Assembly (NCBI GenBank): GCA_002403455.1
Contig: DHHV01000062.1
Location: 1 to 13,212, forward strand
Length of the DNA stretch: 13,212 nt
From: Hyphomonadaceae bacterium UBA4763
GTDB taxonomy: Bacteria > Pseudomonadota > Alphaproteobacteria > Caulobacterales > Aquidulcibacteraceae
Direction: 5' to 3'
Under the pieces are notes generated by a model. The model was given only the letters and a program-made list of their open reading frames with translations, made no database searches and had not been told where the DNA came from. A program made the translations under genes and the position numbers. Below, in pieces: positions 1-7,156 of this stretch (position 1 is the stretch's first letter; each line of letters opens with the position of its first letter).

Positions 1-417
1 CGCCCGGGCGCGGATCGGCCGGGAGCGTTCGTCGCGCCCCGCGTCATCGACATGACCGACGCCGATCGCGAGGACGCCGAGATCTTTGGCCCCGTTTTAC
101 AGGTTGAGCGGGTCAGTAATTTTATCGCCGGCCTTCAAGCGGCCAATGCGACGCGCTTTGGCCTTGCCGCCGGGTTGATCAGCGACAATCAAGCTTTGTG
201 GGACGCCTTCGCGGTGGACATCCGGGCGGGCGTTGTCAATTGGAACCGGCCAACGACCGGCGCCTCCAGCGCCTTGCCGTTTGGCGGGCCGGGGCTGTCG
301 GGCAATCACCGACCAAGCGCCTATTACGCGGCGGATTATTGCGCCTGGCCGATGGCGCGCCAGGAAGCGCCAACGCCACAAATTATGCCAACGATCGGTC
401 TGGCCGATGGCGAATGA
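1..417 (+). CDS. astD: N-succinylglutamate 5-semialdehyde dehydrogenase, C-terminal part (cut by window edge)
   Basis: The frame is open from base 1, so the start lies outside the window and only the last 138 residues are seen; the family is usually about 490 residues. AstD oxidises N-succinylglutamate semialdehyde to N-succinylglutamate with NAD, the fourth step of the AST arginine-degradation pathway, in the cytoplasm. Family marks visible here are the aldehyde-dehydrogenase block EIFGPVLQVER (the Glu contacts the NAD ribose in the family), the run RAGVVNWNRPTTGASSALPF, and GNHRPSAYYAADYCAWP near the end, which separates AstD from other aldehyde dehydrogenases. The catalytic Cys and general-base Glu are upstream of the window. 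astB follows 12 bp after the stop, in the usual AST gene order. The identification is firm; only completeness is unknown. Confidence 0.93.
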   Translation, partial: RPGADRPGAFVAPRVIDMTDADREDAEIFGPVLQVERVSNFIAGLQAANATRFGLAAGLISDNQALWDAFAVDIRAGVVNWNRPTTGASSALPFGGPGLSGNHRPSAYYAADYCAWPMARQEAPTPQIMPTIGLADGE

Positions 418-429
418 GGGGAAGCGATC

Positions 430-1767
430 ATGCCGGCAATAGAGGCGAATTTCGACGGATTGGTCGGACCGACCCATAATTTCGGGGGGCTGTCGGACGG
501 CAATGTCGCTTCGCTGGCCAATCGCGATGCGGTCTCGCGCCCGCGCGACGCTGCGCTCTATGGCCTCGCCAAAATGAAGGCGCTCGCCGATCTTGGCTAT
601 GCGCAAGGGGTGTTGCCGCCGCATGAGCGGCCGTTTTTGGCGCTGCTGCGCGCGGCGGGCTTTAGCGGTTCCGATCGGGCGGTGTGGGAGCGGGCCTGGC
701 GCGCGGAGCCGCAGCTTGCCCGCAACGCCAGCGCCGCGGCCGCCATGTGGACCGCGAATGCGGCGACCGTCTCGCCCGGCGCCGATACGGCCGATGGCAA
801 AGTGCATTTCACGCCGGCGAATTTGTCGACCATGCTGCATCGCTCGATCGAGCCTTGGACGACGCAGCGCGCGCTGAAAGCGGTGTTCGCCGATCCGAGC
901 GCTTTCGTCGTGCATCCGCCTTTGCCGAGCCATGCGCTGTTTTCCGACGAAGGCGCCGCCAATCACATGCGCTTAAGCGCGACGGACGCCGCGCCAGGCG
1001 TTGAGGTGTTCGTCTGGGGTCGTGAGGGCATGGCCCCGGCGATTGGCAAATATCCGGTCCGGCAGACGCGCGAAGCGGGCGCGGCGATCGCGCGCCGGCA
1101 TGGCCTGGACCCGGCGCGGACCTTGTTCATCAAGCAGCATCCCGCCGCGATCGAAGCGGGCGCCTTTCACAATGATGTCGTCGCGGTCGCCAATGGCCCG
1201 GTGTTGTTCTGCCATGAGCGGGCGTTCGACGATCTTGACGGCGCGATGGCGGCGATCGCCGCAGCCGCGCAAGGGCGCTTTGAGCCGGTTTTCGTGATCG
1301 CGCGGCAGAGCCAGATCAGCCTTGCCGACGCCGTCGCTTCCTATCTGTTCAATTCGCAATTGCTGCCGCGCCGGGACGACGCGGGCTGGATGCTGGTTGC
1401 GCCGAACGAGGTGCGCGATCATCCGCGCGTCTCGGCCTATGTCGATGAGCTGCTGGCGCAAGCAGGTCCCATCCGCGAGGTCCGGACCTTTGATCTGCGC
1501 CAGAGCATGCGCAATGGCGGCGGACCGGCCTGCTTGCGTTTGCGGGTGGAGCTGACGGCAGACCAGCAGGACAAAGTGACGCCCGGCTTTTGGCTGACGC
1601 CGGACTTGTACGCGGCGTTGGGCGATTGGGTGCGGACCCATTATCGCGAAGAACTGGCGCCGGATGATCTGCGCGATCCCGATATCCTGGACGAAACGCG
1701 CCGCGCGCTCGACGCGCTGACGCAGATTTTGCCGCTGGGGCCACGGTTTTATGATTTTCAGCGGTAG
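430..1767 (+). CDS. astB: N-succinylarginine dihydrolase
   Basis: AstB hydrolyses N2-succinylarginine to N2-succinylornithine, two ammonia and CO2, the second step of the AST pathway, in the cytoplasm. The 445 residues match the family length (about 447 in E. coli). It belongs to the amidinotransferase-fold (pentein) hydrolases. The expected catalytic triad is in place: Glu174 in SDEGAANHMRL, His247 in GAFHNDVVAVAN and Cys368 in RNGGGPACLRLRV. The N-terminus EANFDGLVGPTHNFGGLS is also typical. The ATG at 430 is preceded by GAGGGGA, which overlaps the astD stop, so translation is probably coupled to astD. The gene ends three bases before the stop of the convergent fic-type gene. There is no sign of damage and the identification is firm. 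Confidence 0.97.
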   Translation: MPAIEANFDGLVGPTHNFGGLSDGNVASLANRDAVSRPRDAALYGLAKMKALADLGYAQGVLPPHERPFLALLRAAGFSGSDRAVWERAWRAEPQLARNASAAAAMWTANAATVSPGADTADGKVHFTPANLSTMLHRSIEPWTTQRALKAVFADPSAFVVHPPLPSHALFSDEGAANHMRLSATDAAPGVEVFVWGREGMAPAIGKYPVRQTREAGAAIARRHGLDPARTLFIKQHPAAIEAGAFHNDVVAVANGPVLFCHERAFDDLDGAMAAIAAAAQGRFEPVFVIARQSQISLADAVASYLFNSQLLPRRDDAGWMLVAPNEVRDHPRVSAYVDELLAQAGPIREVRTFDLRQSMRNGGGPACLRLRVELTADQQDKVTPGFWLTPDLYAALGDWVRTHYREELAPDDLRDPDILDETRRALDALTQILPLGPRFYDFQR

Positions 1768-1770
1768 GGG

Positions 1771-2847
1771 TTAGGGGGCGGCGGCTTCGCCGAGCGCGTA
1801 CCATGTCGCGCGGGCTTTACCGTGCTGGCGCACATGGCCGGACGCCACCAATTCGCGCAAGCGAAGCTTCAGGGTGTTGCGATTGGCGCCCGTGATGATT
1901 TGCAATTGTGCAATGGACAGGCGCGGCTTCGCCCGCAGGGCCTGCAACACATCAAGGGAAAGGTCTGGGAGCGCTTCGTTGCTGCGCTCGGAAGCGCGGA
2001 CCTCGTCAAGCCGTGCGGCCAGTGTATCTTTTTGTCTTTTCAAGCATCGCAAGAAAAAACCGAACCAAGGCGTCCAATCCGGCAAATCATTTTTCAAGGT
2101 TGTTTGCGTCCGCCGCAGCGCTTTGTAATAGAGGTCCTTGTTTTCCTCGATCACCCGTTCGAGCGACGCATAGGGCACATAAGCATAACCGGCGCGCAGC
2201 AATAATAAGGTTGTCAGGACCCGCGACAATCGGCCATTGCCGTCCTGAAACGGATGAATGGCAAGGAAGGTCACCACAAAGATTGCTACAATCAGCAACG
2301 GATGGAGGGCCCGTTCTTCTTGCGCTTTCCGCGTCCAGCCGAGCAGTTTTTCCATTTCCCACGGCGTTTCGAATGGTGTCGCTGTCGCAAAGACGATCCC
2401 GATTTCGCGGCCATCTGCATCGAATGCGACGATATTGTTGGAGAGCGACTTATAGGCGCCGCGATGGCGTGCGTCTTTGTCGGAATGACGCAGCAAGACT
2501 TGGTGTAATTGTTTGATGTGGTTTTCGGTCAGGCGCAAATCGTCAAAAGCTTGGAAAACTAGATCCATCGCTTCGGCGTAGCCGGCGACTTCTTGCTCGT
2601 CGCGAGTCTTGAATGTGGATTGCGATAGGGCTTGCGACAATAAGGTTTCAACTTGTAAGTCTGTCAGCTTTGACCCTTCAATACGGGTCGACGAGCCAAT
2701 GCTTTCAATCGTCGCGACTTTGCGCAACGCGGTCAGCCGGTCGGGCGATAGAGTCTTCAGCGCTTCCCAACGCCCTTTGAACTCATCGATTTCAGCGATG
2801 AGAAAGACAAGGTCCGCGCCGAGGCTGATCAAGGGCTCGCGCTTCAT
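1771..2847 (-). CDS. Fic-domain protein with C-terminal winged helix (probable AMP transferase)
   Basis: Fic proteins usually transfer AMP from ATP to a hydroxyl side chain of a target protein. The core motif HPFQDGNGRLSR is intact at residues 198-209 (numbered from the ATG at 2847), including the catalytic His198 and the phosphate-binding Asn/Gly/Arg. An inhibitory-helix motif of the form S-x-x-x-E-G (STRIEG, residues 53-58) lies N-terminal to it, which is the class II arrangement, where the Glu blocks productive ATP binding. Residues about 298-355 look like a winged helix (SIAQLQIITGANRNTLKLRL), as in many stand-alone chromosomal Fic proteins. The frame stays open to a TTG at 2973, but the conserved protein begins at MKREPLISLGADLVFLIAEI, so I chose the ATG at 2847 (358 residues). 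No clear ribosome binding site precedes it. No antitoxin-like partner gene is adjacent. The target is unknown. Confidence 0.9.
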   Translation of the reverse strand: MKREPLISLGADLVFLIAEIDEFKGRWEALKTLSPDRLTALRKVATIESIGSSTRIEGSKLTDLQVETLLSQALSQSTFKTRDEQEVAGYAEAMDLVFQAFDDLRLTENHIKQLHQVLLRHSDKDARHRGAYKSLSNNIVAFDADGREIGIVFATATPFETPWEMEKLLGWTRKAQEERALHPLLIVAIFVVTFLAIHPFQDGNGRLSRVLTTLLLLRAGYAYVPYASLERVIEENKDLYYKALRRTQTTLKNDLPDWTPWFGFFLRCLKRQKDTLAARLDEVRASERSNEALPDLSLDVLQALRAKPRLSIAQLQIITGANRNTLKLRLRELVASGHVRQHGKARATWYALGEAAAP

Positions 2848-2878
2848 GGGCGGGCGCGCAGGTTCAATTGCATACCCA

Positions 2879-2907
2879 ATTATACCCGATTCCACCCAAA
2901 AAGCGTG
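2879..2907 (-). promoter_or_regulatory. Possible promoter of the Fic gene
   Basis: A perfect TATAAT lies at 2879-2884 on the minus strand, about 32 bases before the chosen fic ATG. The sequence 17 bp further upstream (CACGCT, 2902-2907) is a poor -35 match. The position predicts a short leader and supports starting translation at 2847 rather than at the TTG at 2973, which would lie upstream of the transcript. Only the -10 box is convincing. Confidence 0.4.
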
Positions 2908-2935
2908 AACGGAACCGGCAAGAAGCTTCGGCGCT

Positions 2936-2986
2936 GTTAAAGCAAAGAGTGTGGCTGCCAGGCGATGCGCCAACGCGGCGCCACAC
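2936..2986 (-). terminator. Possible intrinsic terminator between the copper-chaperone gene and the Fic gene
   Basis: A perfect 7-bp inverted repeat, GTGTGGC at 2949-2955 and GCCACAC at 2980-2986, encloses a smaller hairpin (GGCG-ATG-CGCC, 2961-2971). Read on the minus strand the outer stem is followed by a T-rich stretch (TCTTTGCTTTAAC, 2936-2948). This could end transcription of the copper-chaperone gene, 28 bases after its stop. The loop is large and the T-run is interrupted, so the call is tentative. Confidence 0.35.
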
Positions 2987-3013
2987 GAGCCCTTGGGCCG
3001 CCAAATGCGCGAT

Positions 3014-3484
3014 CTACGGGCGCGTATCGCGGGCGCGCCAACCGGCTTGACTGTTGTCGACCGCGACGAAAGCCAGCTCGATCGGGCCAGCCAGCGCGAA
3101 TTCCAAGCGAATGCGCACGACCTCGCCCACAGCGATGGGCGCGCGCACGCCCATCAACATCAAATGGGTCGGACCGCCCGGAATGATCTCCAATGCGCCG
3201 TTCGGCGGAATTTCCAAATGCGGCAGGACATGCATGGCGCGGTTAAAGGTCGAATGCATTTGCACCTGATCGGCGCAAGCGCAGGCGAGCGCGATCAGAC
3301 GATCGGGCTGGTCCCCCGTGTTTTTCAGGCGGACATAGCCGGCCGCTTGCACATCGGGGCCGGCTTCCGGCGCATTGCGCATGATCGCGGGGCCGTCGAG
3401 AACGATGGACGCGGCGGGTGGTTGAGGCGTCGCGCATCCAGCCAATAAAGCGAGCAACAACGTAAAAAAGGCGCGGTCGCGCAT
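3014..3484 (-). CDS. PCu(A)C-family copper chaperone, predicted lipoprotein
   Basis: The 156-residue protein fits the PCu(A)C family (DUF461), extracytoplasmic Cu(I) carriers that help load copper into cytochrome oxidase. The N-terminus is a lipoprotein signal: Arg2/Arg4, a hydrophobic stretch, then the lipobox LLAGC with Cys17 as the lipidation site, so it is probably membrane-anchored rather than freely periplasmic. Family marks are AAGYVRLKNTGDQPDRL (about 47-63), the first Met/His ligand region with Met76-His77 and Met84, and the closing HLMLMG (His107, Met109, Met111). The spacing between His77 and Met84 is about four residues shorter than the usual His-x10-Met; a following IPPNG segment aligns if a four-residue deletion is allowed. 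The ATG at 3484 has GAGGGA upstream. No Sco or cytochrome oxidase gene is next to it. The family call is fairly sure; copper binding is inferred. Confidence 0.85.
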   Translation of the reverse strand: MRDRAFFTLLLALLAGCATPQPPAASIVLDGPAIMRNAPEAGPDVQAAGYVRLKNTGDQPDRLIALACACADQVQMHSTFNRAMHVLPHLEIPPNGALEIIPGGPTHLMLMGVRAPIAVGEVVRIRLEFALAGPIELAFVAVDNSQAGWRARDTRP

Positions 3485-3575
3485 CGATCAATGTCCCTCT
3501 ATCGGCGACGCAAGGAGAGCGCAGCCGCTCGACACGCGGTCAGGGTTGGCGTGGCGGCTAACCGCAAACAAGAAC

Positions 3576-3651
3576 TGGTGGACCTGAGCGGGATCGAACC
3601 GCTGACCTCTACGATGCGAACGTAGCGCTCTCCCAGCTGAGCTACAGGCCC
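3576..3651 (-). tRNA. tRNA-Ala, anticodon CGC
   Basis: Read on the minus strand this 76-base stretch folds as a full tRNA: acceptor GGGCCTG with CAGGTCC, D stem GCTC/GAGC, anticodon stem CTACG/CGTAG with loop TTCGCAT, five-base variable loop, and T arm AGCGG-TTCGATC-CCGCT. The anticodon CGC reads GCG (Ala). The acceptor stem has the G3-U70 wobble pair that marks alanine tRNAs, which confirms the identity independently. The discriminator is A and the CCA end is encoded. GCG is a frequent codon in the surrounding genes, so this tRNA should be well used. A good promoter lies directly upstream. Confidence 0.97.
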
Positions 3652-3662
3652 GAAGGCGCGGG

Positions 3663-3691
3663 ATATAGGGGAAGCTCGGCGTTCGCGTCAA
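3663..3691 (-). promoter_or_regulatory. Promoter of the tRNA-Ala gene
   Basis: On the minus strand TTGACG (3686-3691) and CTATAT (3663-3668) are separated by exactly 17 bp. The -35 matches the housekeeping consensus at five of six bases. Transcription would begin some five bases before the mature tRNA 5' end, leaving only a short leader for RNase P. Confidence 0.75.
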
Positions 3692-3888
3692 GCGAACCGT
3701 GAGAAGGCTTTGGCGAATACGGCGGCGGAAATGAAAAATTCGTCACTCATGCTTCGGACATAATTGCGTCAAGCCGGCGCCCAAATCAGCGGTGAGGTTG
3801 GCGGGGTCGATCGGTCGCGTCTTCGCGTTCCCGGTCTTTATCAGCCCCCCAGCCCCCCGGGATGGGATGCGATCGGTCGGCGCTCTGT
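3692..3888. other. Non-coding gap between the glycosyltransferase and the tRNA promoter
   Basis: I see no credible gene here on either strand; short open frames lack start signals and family resemblance. The one notable element is a tandem 8-bp repeat, AGCCCCCC twice at 3843-3858 (two G6 tracts on the minus strand), about 30-45 bases downstream of the glycosyltransferase stop. No clear hairpin plus T-run terminator is visible for the glycosyltransferase transcript. Confidence 0.5.
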
Positions 3889-4878
3889 TCATTGACCCGG
3901 CGGTATTGCCGACGCGGCGCGGTTCTTGCCATAGCGCCCGGCGATCGCTCCGATCAGCACGGCGCGCGCCACCAACATCCCGGCGATGGCGGGCCCGGCG
4001 ATCCACGCCAGCGCGGCCTCAAGCGGATTGCGCGCAAATTTGCGGAAATAGCGGATCAGGCCCTTGGCCTTGTGCCATTCGACGAAGAAGATGCTCACTT
4101 GGCTGGTGGAGCCTTTATGGACAATCTTGGCCTTGGGGGCGTGGATCACGACGCCGCCGGCCGCGCGCAGCCGTCGGCAAAGATCGATGTCCTCGACATG
4201 CAGAAAATAGCCTTCGTCAAAGCCGCCGAGCGCCCAAAATGTCGTGCGCGGGGTGAACATGAAGGCGCCGCTGACCACCGCTTGCGGGCGCGGCGCGTCG
4301 GGGAGCGGATCGCGCTCGCGATGGACTGAGCGCAGGAACGGCAAAAGGGGCTCGAGCTTGCCAAGGCCGCTAAACGTCACCGCCGCCGACCACAGCGTCA
4401 GTTCTTCGCGCCGGCTGCCGCGCTGTTCTTGGCCGTCCGGGTGCAGGACGCGCCCGCCGATCAGCCAGGCGCCGCTGAGGGGCGTGGCGGCGCGGGTCAA
4501 TTCTGCGATCGTATCGGATTGGATTTCGGCGTCCGGGTTGAGGATCAACAAGCGCGCGCCGGTCGCAAGCCGCGCGGCTTGATTAATGGCGCGGCCAAAG
4601 CCGATATTGGTCTTGTTGACAACGATCTGCACGCGCTCGTCCATGTCGGTCAGGCGCAATAAGGCGGCGCGGGCTTCGGCCGGATTGCCGTTGTCGATGA
4701 TGATCAGCTCGGCGATGTCGGTTTGCGCCAGCACGCTGGTCACGCATTTATAAAGAAATGGACCGGTCCAAAACGTCACCACCAGCACGGAAATGCCGGG
4801 CGCAGCGGGGGCCGGCTCGACGGGCCCCGCGCTCTCGCTGGCGAGCAGAACGGCATTGGCGGGCGCGGCGGCTTCCAT
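3889..4878 (-). CDS. GT2-family glycosyltransferase (rhamnosyltransferase-like)
   Basis: The 329-residue protein has the GT-A fold signature of family 2 transferases that move a sugar from a nucleotide-sugar to a growing polysaccharide. Seen in order: the first strand ISVLVVTFWTGPFLYKCVTS (29-48), NKTNIGFGRAINQAA (88-102), LNPDAE (113-118, the metal/nucleotide-binding acidic motif), VSGAFMFTPRTTFWALGGFD (202-221), and FLHVEDIDLCRRLRAAG (225-241) with the Glu-Asp pair expected to hold the catalytic base. This pattern is typical of WbbL-like rhamnosyltransferases. One hydrophobic stretch near 289-313 may anchor it to the inner membrane. The start at 4878 lacks a strong ribosome binding site. 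It lies 39 bases after the ligase-like gene on the same strand, so the two are probably cotranscribed and both act on a surface glycan. Donor and acceptor cannot be told from sequence. Confidence 0.88.
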   Translation of the reverse strand: MEAAAPANAVLLASESAGPVEPAPAAPGISVLVVTFWTGPFLYKCVTSVLAQTDIAELIIIDNGNPAEARAALLRLTDMDERVQIVVNKTNIGFGRAINQAARLATGARLLILNPDAEIQSDTIAELTRAATPLSGAWLIGGRVLHPDGQEQRGSRREELTLWSAAVTFSGLGKLEPLLPFLRSVHRERDPLPDAPRPQAVVSGAFMFTPRTTFWALGGFDEGYFLHVEDIDLCRRLRAAGGVVIHAPKAKIVHKGSTSQVSIFFVEWHKAKGLIRYFRKFARNPLEAALAWIAGPAIAGMLVARAVLIGAIAGRYGKNRAASAIPPGQ

Positions 4879-4917
4879 AACGGGAATTTCTTGACGGAAG
4901 TAAACGGGGCTGCGCCG

Positions 4918-6189
4918 TCAGGGCGCCTTTTGAGAGAGGTGCGGGTCTGCTTTGGCCGGTCGAACGAGCGCGCAAGCCATCGCTGCTAATCCGAGCGTCA
5001 TCAGCCACCATTCTTGCCAAACGCCATAGCTCGTCAAGCCGATCGCGAGCAGGGAGCCGATTGTCGCCGAGGTCGCGGCGGCGCGCAGGCGCGAGATGGC
5101 GCCGACGCGCCAGGCCATGACGGCGTTGAGCGCCAGCGCGCCGATCGTCAAGGCAAGGCCGATCGCGCCGGTCTCCAAGGCGATCTGCATGGAATTGTTA
5201 TGCGGGTGTAGAATAATCAGCGGCCATTCATGCCCGCGCACGAGCCGAGTGGGCTCGGTCAAATCGCGCGCGGCGTCGAACCCCCACCCAAACCAGGGAC
5301 GCTCCAATATCATCGGCCAAATGTCGGCCCACATGCGCGCGCGCACTTCCCAGGAATGCGGCATGGCGGCGAAGGCGGCTTCGTCAAGGCGCAACGCGAA
5401 AAGGCCCAACAACGGGCTTAAGGCGAACAGGGCGGCCGCCAACGCCCAAGCGATCGCCAGCCCGCGCGCGTGCAGCAGATAGCCCAATAAAAAACACGGC
5501 GCGCCGAGCGCAAATGACAGCAGACCGGCGTCGAAATCGAGCCGCCAGGCCGCGCCGATCAGAATGGCGAGCAAGATGGTGATGAACATCGCCACGGCGT
5601 GGCGAAACGCGCCGTAGAGCAAGGCGATCGCCGGCCAAACCAACGCCAGATAGACAACCACCGCATGGTGGTCATTGCGCTGCAACGCGATGCGGGCGGC
5701 GCGTGGATCGGCGTCAGCGGGCGGCGCCAATTCACGTTGAAGGGCCATGTCGCCGACGATTTCGATCAGCAGGTAAAGGCCCAAGATCGCGCCGGCCGCA
5801 ATCATGGCGCGCTGGACAAGGGCCAGGGAAGCGCTCGTCAAGCCGGTGATCCACAGCCGACCGACAAAGCTCGCCGCCAAAATCACCGAAATCTCCGCGA
5901 AATTCGCTAATGCCGACGGCTTGCGGTTTTGCGCGAGCGACGCGCCATACCAGAGGAGGCAAACAAGCAGAGCGAGCAGGCCGCTCCAATCGCGCGACGT
6001 CAACGGCGCCGATGGCCGCGCTGCCCCCCAGGCAAGCAGGATCGCGACAGCCAACAGCGGCAAGCCCATGGCCCCGCTGACGCCGATCGGCGCGGCGAGG
6101 AGAAAAATAACGGCGGCCCAAACCCCAGTTGGTCTAACAGGGAAAGGCGAATGCGATCGCGGAGACGACAAAAGCGGGGCAATTCTCAA
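4918..6189 (-). CDS. O-antigen ligase / polymerase-like membrane protein (Wzy_C family)
   Basis: About 423 residues with around ten hydrophobic segments and one larger loop, the layout of O-antigen ligases (WaaL) and related Wzy polymerases, which join or polymerise lipid-linked glycans on the outer face of the inner membrane. The family motif region is clear: SWEVRARMW (279-287, with the conserved Arg), ERPWFGWGFD (296-305), then HPHNNSMQIALETG (328-341) with the conserved His. Sequence alone does not separate ligase from polymerase. The frame opens with TTG at 6189; upstream in frame there is no ATG or GTG before a TAA, and the next in-frame Met (residue 41) would lose the first membrane segment. 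A much better ATG with AAGGGGG lies just upstream but in another frame, so the true start is uncertain. The downstream glycosyltransferase is probably in the same operon. Confidence 0.82.
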   Translation of the reverse strand: MRIAPLLSSPRSHSPFPVRPTGVWAAVIFLLAAPIGVSGAMGLPLLAVAILLAWGAARPSAPLTSRDWSGLLALLVCLLWYGASLAQNRKPSALANFAEISVILAASFVGRLWITGLTSASLALVQRAMIAAGAILGLYLLIEIVGDMALQRELAPPADADPRAARIALQRNDHHAVVVYLALVWPAIALLYGAFRHAVAMFITILLAILIGAAWRLDFDAGLLSFALGAPCFLLGYLLHARGLAIAWALAAALFALSPLLGLFALRLDEAAFAAMPHSWEVRARMWADIWPMILERPWFGWGFDAARDLTEPTRLVRGHEWPLIILHPHNNSMQIALETGAIGLALTIGALALNAVMAWRVGAISRLRAAATSATIGSLLAIGLTSYGVWQEWWLMTLGLAAMACALVRPAKADPHLSQKAP

Positions 6190-6217
6190 AGCGATGGTGG
6201 AGCCGACCCTTTGACAT
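6134..6217 (-). CDS. Short out-of-frame ORF with strong ribosome binding site at the ligase start (possible leader ORF or frameshift remnant)
   Basis: The ATG at 6217 follows AAGGGGG (6224-6230) with a 6-base gap, one of the best translation starts in the window. It encodes 27 residues beginning MSKGRLHHRFENCPAF and stops at TAG within the first codons of the ligase, in a different frame. Either it is a leader ORF that feeds ribosomes to the ligase start at 6189, or the ligase originally began here and a small indel has separated the start from the body. It resembles no family I know. Confidence 0.35.
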   Translation of the reverse strand: MSKGRLHHRFENCPAFVVSAIAFAFPC

Positions 6218-6372
6218 TGGTTTCCCCCTTAGAGCAAGCGCCGCAATTTCTCTCAATATCACCGGGGTCAGGCGAAGCTAGAGGAACAGGACGCCCCAGG
6301 AAGGCTTTGTACCCATGCTCTCCGGCGCTGTGATTGTCTGACGGTTTTTCCCAGGCTTATTTTCCGAAAGAC

Positions 6373-7125
6373 TTACAACTTAGACTGAACGGGCTCTTGG
6401 GCGGCAATTTCGCTCGCCCGTTGCTGAAGGTCCAATTCAAAGCGCCGGCCCATCATCGCCGAGGCATCCAAGCGCGCCCAGCCCCACGCCGTCGCCTTTA
6501 AAGACGGGTCGGCGTCGCAGAGCTGCTGATCGAGGCTCCAATCCTCCTTGAACGCGTCACCCAGGCAATACAGCGCTTGCCAAGTCTGGCCTTCCCCAAA
6601 ACGTCGCGTTGGTTTGCCATATTTACCCTCGACCGCTTTTTCGAAGGCTTCGGCTTCAGACAGTGGAAGGGGTTTATATTGATGAAAATCCGGTCTGGAC
6701 AAATCAACCAGGTAAACGCGCGGCTCATCCCGCGTGCCTGTCAAATTGAAGCTGAGCATTTCTACGCCGCGTTTGACGATATACCCAGGAACGCGATCCG
6801 GTTTAGGTTCCGGGCCGCGCCCGGCTTTTGCGCGGGCTTGACCCTCGAAATCCGATTTAACGGATGGCCATGTGTCGATGGGTTGAGGCTCAACCCCATC
6901 CGCCCAGGCGCGAAGCGCTGCCACAGCTTCCTGTTCGGTCATCCCAAGACGAATGCCGCCAATGTCGGCTTTGGGGTAAGTTCGACCCCAATCGTCGCTT
7001 TTTGCTTTAGCCCTGTCATTTCCCGGGGAAATGACGTTATCTTGAGACGGTTGAGATGTAGGCGGATTACATCCTGCAGCGCACATAAACACAACAGCTA
7101 ATAAATATCTCAATCCCGTTTTCAT
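6373..7125 (-). CDS. Predicted lipoprotein of unknown function
   Basis: I do not recognise a named family. The 250-residue protein starts with a classical lipoprotein signal: MKTGLRYLLAVVFMCAAGC, with lipobox AAGC and Cys19 as the anchor, followed by a Pro/Ser/Gln-rich linker to about residue 45. The mature part contains DIGGIRLGMTEQEAVAALRAW (54-74), the 'G-x-x-L-G-M-(S/T)-x-x-E-A' helix-turn seen in many small secreted and outer-membrane-associated proteins, and FEKAVEGKYGKPT (161-173), which often follows it in such folds. Two cysteines in the mature part (187 and 203) could form a disulfide. The ATG at 7125 has AGGGGG six bases upstream and a promoter about 30 bases away. Its base composition looks less GC-rich than its neighbours, which might mean recent acquisition. 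Divergent from fliO. Confidence 0.8.
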   Translation of the reverse strand: MKTGLRYLLAVVFMCAAGCNPPTSQPSQDNVISPGNDRAKAKSDDWGRTYPKADIGGIRLGMTEQEAVAALRAWADGVEPQPIDTWPSVKSDFEGQARAKAGRGPEPKPDRVPGYIVKRGVEMLSFNLTGTRDEPRVYLVDLSRPDFHQYKPLPLSEAEAFEKAVEGKYGKPTRRFGEGQTWQALYCLGDAFKEDWSLDQQLCDADPSLKATAWGWARLDASAMMGRRFELDLQQRASEIAAQEPVQSKL

Positions 7126-7156
7126 CCTAGGCCCCCTAAACCTTCATGTCTTTGCA

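Noticed and set aside
97..966. 289-codon minus-strand frame across astD and astB
   Set aside because: Arg/His-rich shadow of two firmly identified genes; crosses their junction and has no domain-like sequence.
2848..2973. N-terminal extension of the Fic protein from a TTG at 2973
   Set aside because: The extra 42 residues do not look like Fic sequence, have no ribosome binding site, and would lie upstream of the TATAAT box at 2879-2884.
3488..3691. 67-codon minus-strand frame over the tRNA
   Set aside because: It is a translation of the tRNA itself, a common false gene call; the tRNA structure is complete.
3743..4006. 87-codon minus-strand frame over the end of the glycosyltransferase
   Set aside because: Overlaps the glycosyltransferase in another frame, with no start signal or recognisable sequence.
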